Part shown: positions 41,029 to 49,356 of the stretch, in pieces
Layout of the letters: each line of letters starts with the position of its first letter
Position numbering within the stretch: position 1 is the first letter of the stretch
Source: an uncultured Eubacteriales bacterium
Lineage (GTDB): Bacteria; Bacillota; Clostridia; Peptostreptococcales; Anaerovoracaceae
NCBI GenBank assembly: GCA_902763505.1
Contig: CACWSO010000002.1
Coordinates: 110,712 to 165,044 of the forward strand
Reading direction: 5' to 3'
Length of the DNA: 54,333 nt
The notes under the pieces: generated by a model
What the model was told of the DNA's origin: nothing
Databases searched by the model: none
What the model saw: the letters and a program-made list of their open reading frames with translations, nothing else
Position numbers and translations under genes: made by a program

Positions 41029-42719
41029 TTCAAAAAATTCTGAGAAACGGAACGATCTACACTGTAGAGGGAGCTGGATGGGAAAAACGCCCGGCAGAAG
41101 CAATGGCTCTGACAGAAGAAGGCATCATTGCTGCAGTAGGTGCTGAGGATGATGTTCTGAAGCTGAGAGAAGAGCAGACAGTAGTTCTGGATTTAGAGAG
41201 GAATACAGTTTTGCCGGGGTTGATCGACAGCCATGCACATATGCCAGGGAAAGCCTTTGCTGAGCTGTTTCAGATCAATTTATTTGGTGTTATGGATAGA
41301 GAACCAGCACTGGTAGAGATACGGACGTTCATAGATCGACACCCAAATTACACTTCATACTTCGGGATGGGGTTCAACATGGGAATGGTAGATGAAGAGG
41401 GCAAACCTCCTTGTGCTGCATGGTTGGACGAAATCTGTTCAGACAAGCCAGTGCAGCTCAGTTCCTATGATATGCATTCCAGATGGCTGAATACAAAAGC
41501 TCTGGAAGTATGTAATATTACAAAAGATACACCTGACCCGGCTATGGGACACATCCATCGGGATGAGTGGGGTAATCCGACAGGCCTTTTGACGGACTGT
41601 CAGAGCATTCCATTGATGCAGATGTCTTTCACACGTGAGCAGTGTATTCAGGCAACGACACGCTTTGTGAAGACGATGAATGCATGGGGATACACAGCAA
41701 TCAATTCCATTGCGCCGCATCAGCAGACGAGCCCGTATATCTATCAGGATGTGCAGGCAAATGGAGATTTGACAGCACGAATTACAACTGCGCAATTCAT
41801 CCGACATATGAATGCGGCAGAAGATCTGGAGACTTTGCAAGGGATGAAAAAGGAATTGGATTCTGATTTGATCAAAGTCACGACGGCGAAGTATCTGATT
41901 GATGGTGTTGTGGAAGGGTATACAGCGTATCTGAAGGAACCTTATGATGAGGCAGCAGGACTTGGAACAGATTACAATTCTTATCCTGAGTGGACTGTGA
42001 AAGAACTGGCAGAATCCTTTGAAAGGGTGATGAATGAAGGTTTCAGTGTGCACTGTCACAGCATCGGAGATGCTGCAACATCGATGGTGTTGGATGCGTT
42101 GGAAGAGGCAAATGCAGTAAGCAACGGTGCAACACAAAGGCAAGGAGCATATCGGAATGTGATTACCCATTTGCAGATTGTGGATCCTTCTGATATCGGC
42201 CGCATGGCCCAGCTGGGAGTGATTGCAGCAATCCAGCCATTCTGGCACTTTAAGGAGCCGGGATTCTTTAACACCGTTGAACTCATTGCACTGGGTAAAA
42301 ATCGAGCTGAAAAGGAATACCCCGCGAAATCTTTTGTGGATGCAGGCATCCTGATTACAGCGTCAGGAGATTTTCCAGTGTCTCAGGAAAACAACCCTTT
42401 CTATGGAATCAAGGCAGGTGTGATTAGGAATCTTTACAATAACGAAGACTTTGGGGAGAGCATTTCTGATCCGGATGACGAACGATTCCTGTTGGGTAAA
42501 GAAGAGAGGCTTACTGTGCCTCAGATGATTGAAGCATATACGATCAACGGAGCATATCAACTGTTCCGCGAGAATGAAATAGGTTCTCTGGCTCCAGGGA
42601 AAAAAGCAGACTATATTGTTATCGACAGAGATCCACTTACAATTGATGTTATGGACCTTGATAAAATACAGCTTTTGCAGACAGTGTTCAATGGAGAGGT
42701 TGTTTATGATAGAACGTGA
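41025..42719 (+). CDS. YtcJ-type metal-dependent amidohydrolase (amidohydrolase family 3)
   Basis: The 564-aa protein has the amidohydrolase barrel signature LPGLIDSHAHMPGKAF (His70, His72), later VHCHSIGDAA and ASGDFPVS, and ends with the typical GSLAPGKKADYIVIDRDPL. YtcJ-like enzymes hydrolyse amide bonds of diverse, mostly unknown small substrates and differ from the dihydropyrimidinase-type enzyme at 26803. It overlaps the upstream MFS gene by 4 bp and the downstream esterase by 14 bp. Confidence 0.87.
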   Translation: MIQKILRNGTIYTVEGAGWEKRPAEAMALTEEGIIAAVGAEDDVLKLREEQTVVLDLERNTVLPGLIDSHAHMPGKAFAELFQINLFGVMDREPALVEIRTFIDRHPNYTSYFGMGFNMGMVDEEGKPPCAAWLDEICSDKPVQLSSYDMHSRWLNTKALEVCNITKDTPDPAMGHIHRDEWGNPTGLLTDCQSIPLMQMSFTREQCIQATTRFVKTMNAWGYTAINSIAPHQQTSPYIYQDVQANGDLTARITTAQFIRHMNAAEDLETLQGMKKELDSDLIKVTTAKYLIDGVVEGYTAYLKEPYDEAAGLGTDYNSYPEWTVKELAESFERVMNEGFSVHCHSIGDAATSMVLDALEEANAVSNGATQRQGAYRNVITHLQIVDPSDIGRMAQLGVIAAIQPFWHFKEPGFFNTVELIALGKNRAEKEYPAKSFVDAGILITASGDFPVSQENNPFYGIKAGVIRNLYNNEDFGESISDPDDERFLLGKEERLTVPQMIEAYTINGAYQLFRENEIGSLAPGKKADYIVIDRDPLTIDVMDLDKIQLLQTVFNGEVVYDRT

Positions 42720-44376
42720 AGTACGAACGCCTACAGGAACATATGTGGGATTCTGTAAGGATAGCATTCGTGAGTTTCTGGGAATCCGTTATGTAGAGCC
42801 TGTCAGCTTCTGGGAATTTCCTCAGCCATTGACGACAACACCTGGGGATAGGATTGAGGCTAAGACATACGGCCCACAGTGTTTGCAGCCTACGTCACCG
42901 GATGAGCTGGCATCGCTGGGTGAGAAAAGTAATGATTGTCTGACGCTCAATATCTGGACAAAAGACAACGATAATACAGGAAAACCAGTTATGGTTTATA
43001 TCCATGGCGGAAGCTATAGCAATGGCGGCAATGCCGACCCAATCACTTGTGGCAAAGGATTTTTGGAGCTTTTACCCAATGATGAAGATGCGGTTATGGT
43101 AAAGATTAATTACCGTGTGGGCATCTTCGGATGTGCAGATCTAACCGTATTAGAGGGTGACACATCACAGTTCCATGATACGCTGGCGCTTCATATTGTC
43201 GACCAGATTGCGGCGCTTCGGTGGGTACACGAAAACATCTCCGCTTTTGGCGGCGATCCAGACAACGTGACCTTGTTTGGTCAGTCGGCTGGAAGCATGT
43301 CTATCGCTTATCTGATGGCCAATGAAGAAGCGCGGAATTACTTCAGCCGCGGTATTATGCAGAGCGGAATTCCGGGATTCGGGCTGGCAACCAAAGAAGC
43401 CAAAGCCACAACATGCAAAGGTTTATTCGATGCACTCGGAATCAGAACCATCGATGAACTGATGTCAAAAGATGATGACTTCTGGAATGAGCATTACGAT
43501 AAAGTATTCATGCAGTTTGCAGGTGGTATTTGTCCACGTGTCATTGACGGCAAGTATATCAAAGATACGATGTATGATGAAATCAAAAACGGAAAAGCAC
43601 GGGATATCTCTCTAATGGTCGGTGGGACGACTGGAGAAATGGATGTTTATAAATACTGTATGATGGATCCGTCGCACATCAATACGGCGGATGAGGTTCT
43701 GGACATGCTATACGCTATGAATGAAGAGTGCGGCAACAGCATTTGCCAGATGACCCCATATGGCCATGATGAGATTCATGAGGAATATATTAATGCTGGT
43801 GAGGACTCGCTGCGACGGGCGTGTAATATATTCAGCGCTTATGCGACGCAGCTGGGATCTGTTTACTATGCAGAGTGGCAATCGAAGTGGAATAATACAT
43901 ATCACTACGCATGGAATTGGATGCCGGATGCAACGATGCTCTCAAAAACTGGCCAGAAGACATCGTTTTCTTCGTGGGGAAGAGCACTGCACTGTGCAGA
44001 ACTTCCTGTCCTATTTAATTCAGGAGATGTCGCATATCCAGCCCTGGGCACATGGTGGGTATTTTATCTTGGAGAGGATATTAAAGAAACAGTTCCGAAG
44101 AGCATTGTGCCAGTTGATTTGGCCCGCAAAGCAGCATTGACATGGTATTCCTTCGCGAAAACAGGTAATCCGAACAACGAGCTCATTCCGGAATGGAAAC
44201 CGTTTGATGAAGAAGATAGGGCGACTATGTTTATAGATGAAGAATGGGACCTGCGATCTGATGCTCTGATTGAAGATAGGAATTTGCTTCGAGGAATAGA
44301 GTTTGCGAAAAGACAGGACAACACTCTGAAAAATACAAGAAAAGTAGCAATGAATGTGCATGCAATGGAGAGGTGA
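42706..44376 (+). CDS. Type-B carboxylesterase, cytoplasmic form
   Basis: The start at 42706 follows GGAGAGG; longer in-frame starts lie deep in the preceding gene. The 556-aa protein has IHGGSYSNGG (oxyanion), GGDPDNVTLFGQSAGSMS (nucleophile Ser194), a GGTTGEMD acid and GRALHCAELP His. It has no signal peptide, so it acts in the cytoplasm. It is clearly a paralogue, over the full length, of the lipoprotein esterase encoded on the other strand at 44864-46555. It probably hydrolyses ester-linked substrate brought in by the MFS carriers. Confidence 0.88.
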   Translation: MIEREVRTPTGTYVGFCKDSIREFLGIRYVEPVSFWEFPQPLTTTPGDRIEAKTYGPQCLQPTSPDELASLGEKSNDCLTLNIWTKDNDNTGKPVMVYIHGGSYSNGGNADPITCGKGFLELLPNDEDAVMVKINYRVGIFGCADLTVLEGDTSQFHDTLALHIVDQIAALRWVHENISAFGGDPDNVTLFGQSAGSMSIAYLMANEEARNYFSRGIMQSGIPGFGLATKEAKATTCKGLFDALGIRTIDELMSKDDDFWNEHYDKVFMQFAGGICPRVIDGKYIKDTMYDEIKNGKARDISLMVGGTTGEMDVYKYCMMDPSHINTADEVLDMLYAMNEECGNSICQMTPYGHDEIHEEYINAGEDSLRRACNIFSAYATQLGSVYYAEWQSKWNNTYHYAWNWMPDATMLSKTGQKTSFSSWGRALHCAELPVLFNSGDVAYPALGTWWVFYLGEDIKETVPKSIVPVDLARKAALTWYSFAKTGNPNNELIPEWKPFDEEDRATMFIDEEWDLRSDALIEDRNLLRGIEFAKRQDNTLKNTRKVAMNVHAMER

Positions 44377-44381
44377 GGATT

Positions 44382-44804
44382 ATGAAGTATCAGAACCCAA
44401 CATCTGAACAGATGAAAGAGATTTACAAGGAGTACATTAAAGCTTTCCAGAATCAGGACTGGGCGACTGTAAGAGAATATGTGTCGGATAATATTTATTT
44501 TTACTGGGGTGTAAGTATGGATCCGCTGATCGGCAAAGATGCTTTCGTCGGATTCTTTGAGGAAGTCGCTAAGTATTGGAGCGAGTATCCTGAGGCTGAA
44601 GTAATCGATGCAACAGTACCGGTACTCAGAGTGTGGATCAACAATACGATTACTGTTCATAAAGACTGGGAGAATAGTCCATTTGAAGCTTTTGGGATGA
44701 CACCGAAAGCTGGAGACAAATACAATCCGCAGGGCTATGTTAATTACGTCTTTAATGAAGACGGACAGATTGCGATTATCATCGACAATGATTATGAGCA
44801 TTAA
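44382..44804 (+). CDS. SnoaL-like / NTF2-fold protein
   Basis: I chose ATG 44382, 8 nt after GGAGAGG. The 140-aa protein has an N-terminal helix pair (EQMKEIYKEYIKAFQNQDW), YFYWGVSMDPLIGKDAFVGFFEEVAKYW, and beta strands with VLRVWINNTITVHKDW and VNYVFNEDGQIAIIIDNDY. This is the cone-shaped NTF2/SnoaL pattern of polyketide cyclases, small dehydratases, isomerases and hydrolases. It is the last gene of the operon; its substrate is unknown. Confidence 0.75.
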   Translation: MKYQNPTSEQMKEIYKEYIKAFQNQDWATVREYVSDNIYFYWGVSMDPLIGKDAFVGFFEEVAKYWSEYPEAEVIDATVPVLRVWINNTITVHKDWENSPFEAFGMTPKAGDKYNPQGYVNYVFNEDGQIAIIIDNDYEH

Positions 44805-44808
44805 AGAA

Positions 44809-44834
44809 AGACCGCCGGCAGACGCCGACGGTCT
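44809..44834. terminator. Bidirectional terminator between convergent genes
   Basis: AGACCGCCGGC (44809-44819) pairs with GCCGACGGTCT (44824-44834) with one mismatch around AGAC. A T-rich stretch follows in the plus direction, and TCTTT in the minus direction. It serves both the MFS/esterase operon and the lipoprotein esterase gene. Confidence 0.8.
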
Positions 44835-44863
44835 TCTGTTATCTAATTATATTGCCTTTGCAC

Positions 44864-46555
44864 CTACGGTCTGATTTTATCAAGTACCTGTCTGTCTTCT
44901 GATCTTGGGTCTTTCTGCTGTTCCCATGAACAATCGGTACCGATGATCATAGTCTCACGGTCTGTCGTATCATACTTTGACCATTCGCCAATCAAATCGT
45001 TATTTGGATCTCCGTTCTTTGCGAAGGAGTACCATGTCGTTTCTGTTGACTGAACAAGTTCTTCAGGAATGCCTTCTGCCGGACCTGCCAACTCAGGATA
45101 TCCGTTTTCTACACAACCGAAGACAAGAATCTGTTCCATACAGTGCATTGGTCTTCCCCAAGGGGATACTTCAGCGACATCACCCTCTGCTTTGAGGACA
45201 GCTTCTTTATCCGGTGCCCACTCCCAATAGTACATGTAGACATCGGAGCCTGCTTCTGAGAGTGCTTCAGCGATAAAGATTGCAGTCTGACGATAGTGTG
45301 AATCGTTGAACAGATCCATCCATCTCTTTACAGGGTCATCTCCAAGAGCCAGATACTCATCAATGATATCCTGGTGACCAAGTGGTGACCACTTCACAAT
45401 GGCATCACCGGCTCTATCCTGCATGACTTCAAGATAATCGATGATTGGCTGTGGATCCGTAACTGGTTCTGAAATGCTGTTGTCCCAGTCGATGGCTTCG
45501 AAGTCATATTCACCGCTGACAGTTCCAATCATGACATCGATGTCTTTTGCAACACCATCTTTCAGTGCCTGATATCCGTCGAGTGGAATGACTTTGCCGT
45601 CAGCAACTCTGTGTGGATGATGCAGTTCTTCATCGATTTGATCATATTTCGCCATGATGTCATCATCCGAAAGTGCCATTAATTCATCAATGGATGATAC
45701 GCCAAGAATCTCAAAAACTTTAGCGGAGTTTTCTTCTGATTTTTCAAGTGAAATCTGTCTGTTGAAAATGTTTCCGCTTTCCAGAATGATGTGCTGGAAA
45801 TACTGATTGGCTTCCGGAATGGTCAGCAGAGTACAAGCAGAGCCTGCGCCGAAGGACTGTCCCATGAGGGTGACATTTTCTGGGTCGCCACCGAAGGACG
45901 CGATATTCTCATTGACCCAGCGGAGTGCCAGTTCCTGATCTAGTGTTGCCAGGTTGATGGCATCAGCATAAGTTGCCTCATCATATCCTTCCAGAGCTGA
46001 AAGGTTCAGAGAACCGAAGATGCCAAGTCTGTAGTTCAGTGATACGAGGACAGCATCTTCACCTTCTGCAAGGTTTCTGATGAAGAACTCTCCATCATAG
46101 CAAGGGTCATACGTTCCGCCCTGCCATCCACCACCGCCGTGGATGAATACGATGACCGGTTTCTTCTCTTTTGTGACATCTCTTGTCCATACATTGAGAT
46201 CCAGGCAGTCATGTGACTGTTTCCACTGTGATGCAATTTCGACATCATCATCAACTTGGAAGCAGGATGGACCCCACTCATCACATACAACTTCATCTTC
46301 GGAAGTTGTTGATACCATCTGCGGAACTTCCCACTTGCCGACTGGGTCAGCATAGGAGATGCCCAGGAATTCCTGAACACCGTCATTATCGTGGCCTAGA
46401 TACGTTCCTGTATTAGCAACGACCTCAATGTCAGATACGATTGCTTCCTCGGTATCCGCTGCTTCTTCAGCATCACTGCTACCTGAAGAACCGCAGGAGC
46501 ATAGACCTAGTACGAATACAATACAAAGGCCAAATAACAGTAGTTTCTTTTTCAT
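44864..46555 (-). CDS. Type-B carboxylesterase lipoprotein
   Basis: The start at 46555 (MKKKLLLFG) is preceded by AAGGAGG; a longer frame from 46600 is unlikely. The 563-aa protein has a lipoprotein signal (LGLCSC lipobox), a short acidic linker, then the carboxylesterase domain: VFIHGGGGWQGG, GGDPENVTLMGQSFGAGS (nucleophile Ser), GTVSGEYD (acid) and WGRPMHCMEQ (His). It should be anchored outside the membrane. It is paralogous to the cytoplasmic esterase at 42706-44376, giving one enzyme on each side of the membrane. Its leader has a terminator-like hairpin and a mini-ORF. Confidence 0.9.
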   Translation of the reverse strand: MKKKLLLFGLCIVFVLGLCSCGSSGSSDAEEAADTEEAIVSDIEVVANTGTYLGHDNDGVQEFLGISYADPVGKWEVPQMVSTTSEDEVVCDEWGPSCFQVDDDVEIASQWKQSHDCLDLNVWTRDVTKEKKPVIVFIHGGGGWQGGTYDPCYDGEFFIRNLAEGEDAVLVSLNYRLGIFGSLNLSALEGYDEATYADAINLATLDQELALRWVNENIASFGGDPENVTLMGQSFGAGSACTLLTIPEANQYFQHIILESGNIFNRQISLEKSEENSAKVFEILGVSSIDELMALSDDDIMAKYDQIDEELHHPHRVADGKVIPLDGYQALKDGVAKDIDVMIGTVSGEYDFEAIDWDNSISEPVTDPQPIIDYLEVMQDRAGDAIVKWSPLGHQDIIDEYLALGDDPVKRWMDLFNDSHYRQTAIFIAEALSEAGSDVYMYYWEWAPDKEAVLKAEGDVAEVSPWGRPMHCMEQILVFGCVENGYPELAGPAEGIPEELVQSTETTWYSFAKNGDPNNDLIGEWSKYDTTDRETMIIGTDCSWEQQKDPRSEDRQVLDKIRP

Positions 46556-46581
46556 CTTCTCCTCCTTCTTTCCATAATCAA

Positions 46582-46617
46582 TTAAAAAGGACCAACGCAA
46601 ACTATGCGTTGATCCAT
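46582..46617 (-). promoter_or_regulatory. Candidate leader peptide and attenuator of the lipoprotein esterase
   Basis: On the minus strand an 11-codon frame (MDQRIVCVGPF, stop) begins at 46617, 9 nt after AAAAGGA. It spans a terminator-like hairpin: GGATCAACGCA with TGCGTTGGTCC (46589-46615, one G-U, 5-nt loop) followed by TTTTTAATT. The structure lies between the predicted esterase promoter and its ribosome binding site. Ribosome position on the mini-ORF could decide whether the hairpin forms. The hairpin is clear; translation of the mini-ORF is inferred. Confidence 0.5.
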
Positions 46618-46699
46618 AAAAAGCAATCCTTTTCAGGCTGTCTTTTCAGTCTTTCAACCTTTTGAATTAACTACTGAGATCTGTCACCTGCTGCGGCAG

Positions 46700-46754
46700 T
46701 TTACAAACCTCCCTTGGTATTTTATACTTTATCATAGTAAACAGTTATCGTCAA
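46700..46754. promoter_or_regulatory. Overlapping promoters of the esterase (minus) and histidine kinase (plus)
   Basis: Plus strand: TTTACA (46700-46705), a 17-bp spacer, TATACT (46723-46728), leading to the kinase start at 46754. Minus strand: TTGACG (46749-46754), a 17-bp spacer, TAAAGT (46726-46731), leading to a ~165-nt esterase leader. The two -10 boxes share bases, so polymerase can use only one at a time. This makes a built-in switch between sensor and esterase. Confidence 0.55.
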
Positions 46755-48538
46755 TGATATGTTCTATATCTGCCATGAGAAACGTTTTCAGAAAAACTGC
46801 AATACTCATCATAGCGGGAATCCTGATCATAGCCATTCCAGTAGAAGTGCTGGGTATTTTTCATAATCAGAGGATGTTTGAGAAGGAAGCGGAAGCCAAG
46901 CTTCAGTATGCGGTTGAAAATTCTGCCGAAGAGATGGATATGATTTTTAATGGAATGGATGACCTTCTTAATATGATGCAGGCAACTGCCAGAGCAGAGT
47001 TCAGTGGTGAAGCGTATCGTTCTGATATCTCTCAATATGAGCGTGCGAAAGAAAAGTACAGTAATATTCTGAAAGAGACCTTGGAGGAAACATCATACAT
47101 ATCTGGTCTATATCTCACATTTAACCCGGATATATATAAAAACAGGCAGGAAATCTGGTGGGCCTATAATGACAAGGAAGAAGTCGAATTTATAGATTCT
47201 ACGCCTATTGAAGTAACACCTGTCTGGCTTCCCGATGACAGCGCTTATGAACCAGATTACTATTATGATGCAATCAAATACGGTGATTTCTGGGTCGGCA
47301 TGGATTTTGATGATACTCTTGGAGTATATATGACAACACATACACGTCCTGTATACGATAAAAACAATGAGCTGATTGGCATCGTGGGTGCGGACATCTA
47401 TATGGATAACATCATCAAAATGGTAAAAGCAATGCCGATTTACGAGGATAGTGAGGCGGTTCTGTTTGGGACTGAGCTTGATGTCTATGCGTCGAGCATC
47501 AATGCGAAGAATCCAGATAATCATTTTAAGAAACTCGTTGAAGGCATCCGTGAAACAGGAGAAGAAAAAGGACATTTCTGGTATAAATCAAATGATGGAA
47601 AAAGGAGCATTGCTGCTTTTGTTACTCTCGATAATGGATGGGTTGTCGCGAGTTCTCAGCCTGCAGGAAGTGTCATGACTGCTGCCACAGAAACAAGAGA
47701 TACATTGCTGCTTACAATGGCGCTGACCATATTGGCCATTATTGGGCTAGTCATCTTCCTGATCAGGAGAAACTATGGACCGATTGTTGAAAACGCGGAG
47801 CAGAATGAAATTATTGTAATCAACAAATCAAGACAGGCAAAGCTTGGTGAGATGATTGGCAATATTGCTCATCAGAGCAAGCAACCTTTGAACAGCATTA
47901 ATATTGATGTCTCCAATATGGAGGATGATTTTCTCGCTGGAGAACTTACTGCAGAACAGTTTTCTCAGTACGCAGAAAAGATCAAAGGCAACGTGTCACG
48001 CATGTCATCAACAATAAATGATTTTGCAGATTTCCTGAAACCAGATCGCGAAAGAGTGAGATTTTCTGTCGCAGATGAAGTTGATAAGACGTTATCTATG
48101 CTTGATGAGAGCTTACGCATAAACAGAATTGAAGTGAATCGAAACTATTGCGATGATGCCTTTGTTGAAGGCTTTCCGAATGAATTTGTGCAGTGCATTT
48201 TTAACATTCTCGAGAACGCAAGGGATGCCGTGATTGATGCAGAGAACGATAAACGAGAGATAGACATTACAATCAGCAAAAATACTGCATCTGTTGGAAA
48301 GTTCATCCGTATCGATATCTTCAATACCGGAGAACCAATACCAGATGGTTCACGACTTTTTGAGCCGTACTATACAACACGTGAAGAAGGCGGGGGAACC
48401 GGATTGGGTCTTTATCTTACAAAGCAGATTGTGGAAGACCATTTCGATGGAAAGATTAGTTTCGCAAATTCAGATTTTGGTGTGACGTTTACGATTGAAA
48501 TACCGGAGGCGCAGCATGGAAAAGTGGAAAGAGCTTAA
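46754..48538 (+). CDS. Membrane sensor histidine kinase with dCache-type extracellular domain
   Basis: The protein is 594 aa. One TM segment lies at about 14-36 and a second at about 317-337. Between them is a ~280-residue extracellular sensor with the dCache pattern (WLPDDSAYEPDYYYDAIKYGDFWVGMDF; GADIYMDNI). The kinase core has the H-box IAHQSKQPLN (His373), the N-box NILENARDAV and the G-box GGGTGLGLYLTKQIV. No HAMP domain is evident. No Shine-Dalgarno precedes either ATG 46754 or 46775, and the predicted transcript starts about 19 nt upstream, so translation may be weak. It overlaps its response regulator gene by 23 bp. Confidence 0.9.
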   Translation: MICSISAMRNVFRKTAILIIAGILIIAIPVEVLGIFHNQRMFEKEAEAKLQYAVENSAEEMDMIFNGMDDLLNMMQATARAEFSGEAYRSDISQYERAKEKYSNILKETLEETSYISGLYLTFNPDIYKNRQEIWWAYNDKEEVEFIDSTPIEVTPVWLPDDSAYEPDYYYDAIKYGDFWVGMDFDDTLGVYMTTHTRPVYDKNNELIGIVGADIYMDNIIKMVKAMPIYEDSEAVLFGTELDVYASSINAKNPDNHFKKLVEGIRETGEEKGHFWYKSNDGKRSIAAFVTLDNGWVVASSQPAGSVMTAATETRDTLLLTMALTILAIIGLVIFLIRRNYGPIVENAEQNEIIVINKSRQAKLGEMIGNIAHQSKQPLNSINIDVSNMEDDFLAGELTAEQFSQYAEKIKGNVSRMSSTINDFADFLKPDRERVRFSVADEVDKTLSMLDESLRINRIEVNRNYCDDAFVEGFPNEFVQCIFNILENARDAVIDAENDKREIDITISKNTASVGKFIRIDIFNTGEPIPDGSRLFEPYYTTREEGGGTGLGLYLTKQIVEDHFDGKISFANSDFGVTFTIEIPEAQHGKVERA

Positions 48539-49274
48539 AATCTTATACGTTGAAGATGATGAGGAAACAAGAATCAGTCTGGAACGCTTTCTTAAGCGGA
48601 GATTCGGACGAGTTTTTCTCGCAGAAGATGGCGAACAGGGGCTTGTTGTTTTTGAACAAGAATCTCCTGATATTTGTATCGTGGATATTCTTCTGCCAGG
48701 AATCAATGGTCTGGATATGATCAGTCAAATGAAAATGATGGGAAAGGATTGCAAGTATCTGATTACATCCACAGTTGGAGACGCCGGAACCATTCTTTCT
48801 GCAGTAAATTTGAACATCAATAATTATATTGTCAAGCCAATCGATACGGCAGACTTGGAACACAAACTCAATACCATCGCTTCGGATATCATGGCATCGC
48901 GTAAGAAGAATGACCGGGCTTCACTTTCGGCGCTACCAGATAAAGGCGAGAAAGAGGAAGAAATCAGACGCGGTGTTATATCCATTATGAAGGATGCTTG
49001 TGGTCGGGGTCCACAGAACGTCACAACTTTCATTTCCGGAGAAAGTATTGAAATCAATTTGTATGGTGTGCTGTCTAAACAGGAAAAGACGTTGCTCGCC
49101 AATCACGGGAATCGCGGTCACGTGGAAGAGGGCAGGCGGATGCTATATGCTCTTATCAGCGATCAGATTGCTGCGATGATTCATGAGTGTACGGGGATTA
49201 CGACCGAGCTGGCACAAGTATCCGTTGACTGCGGAACCGATCACGATAAGCTGGTGTATAGGGTGGTGGAGTAA
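48516..49274 (+). CDS. Response regulator with DUF2294/MpsC-like output domain
   Basis: ATG 48516 follows GGAGG. The 252-aa protein has a normal receiver: acidic pair Glu13/Asp14 (VEDDEE), phosphoacceptor Asp57 in CIVDILLPGING, Thr/Ser at about 86, and Lys107 in IVKPID. A ~30-residue linker leads to a C-terminal domain (about 146-252) with GRGPQNVTTFISGESIEINLYGVLSKQEKTL and EEGRRMLYALISDQIAAMIHECTG. That matches my recollection of the DUF2294 family, which includes MpsC-like proteins linked to membrane potential and bicarbonate/Na+ systems. There is no DNA-binding, GGDEF or HD domain. The pairing of receiver and DUF2294 is unusual. Confidence 0.82.
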   Translation: MEKWKELKILYVEDDEETRISLERFLKRRFGRVFLAEDGEQGLVVFEQESPDICIVDILLPGINGLDMISQMKMMGKDCKYLITSTVGDAGTILSAVNLNINNYIVKPIDTADLEHKLNTIASDIMASRKKNDRASLSALPDKGEKEEEIRRGVISIMKDACGRGPQNVTTFISGESIEINLYGVLSKQEKTLLANHGNRGHVEEGRRMLYALISDQIAAMIHECTGITTELAQVSVDCGTDHDKLVYRVVE

Positions 49275-49356
49275 GAGGTAAAGAGGCACTGTTGAGTAAG
49301 ATGTGTTGTTGCGGGTTTTTATTCAACAACAAGTATTATTTTAAAGGAGGAACACA

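Noticed and set aside
41439-42248. 269-codon minus-strand ORF opposite the YtcJ-type amidohydrolase
   Set aside because: It is rich in Cys, His and Ile with no domain pattern, has no ribosome binding site, and lies fully inside a well-supported gene.
46556-46720. Esterase leader considered as a T-box or known riboswitch
   Set aside because: I find no T-box AGGGTGGNACCGCG-like sequence and no other riboswitch signature. Only the mini-ORF and the terminator-like hairpin are supported.
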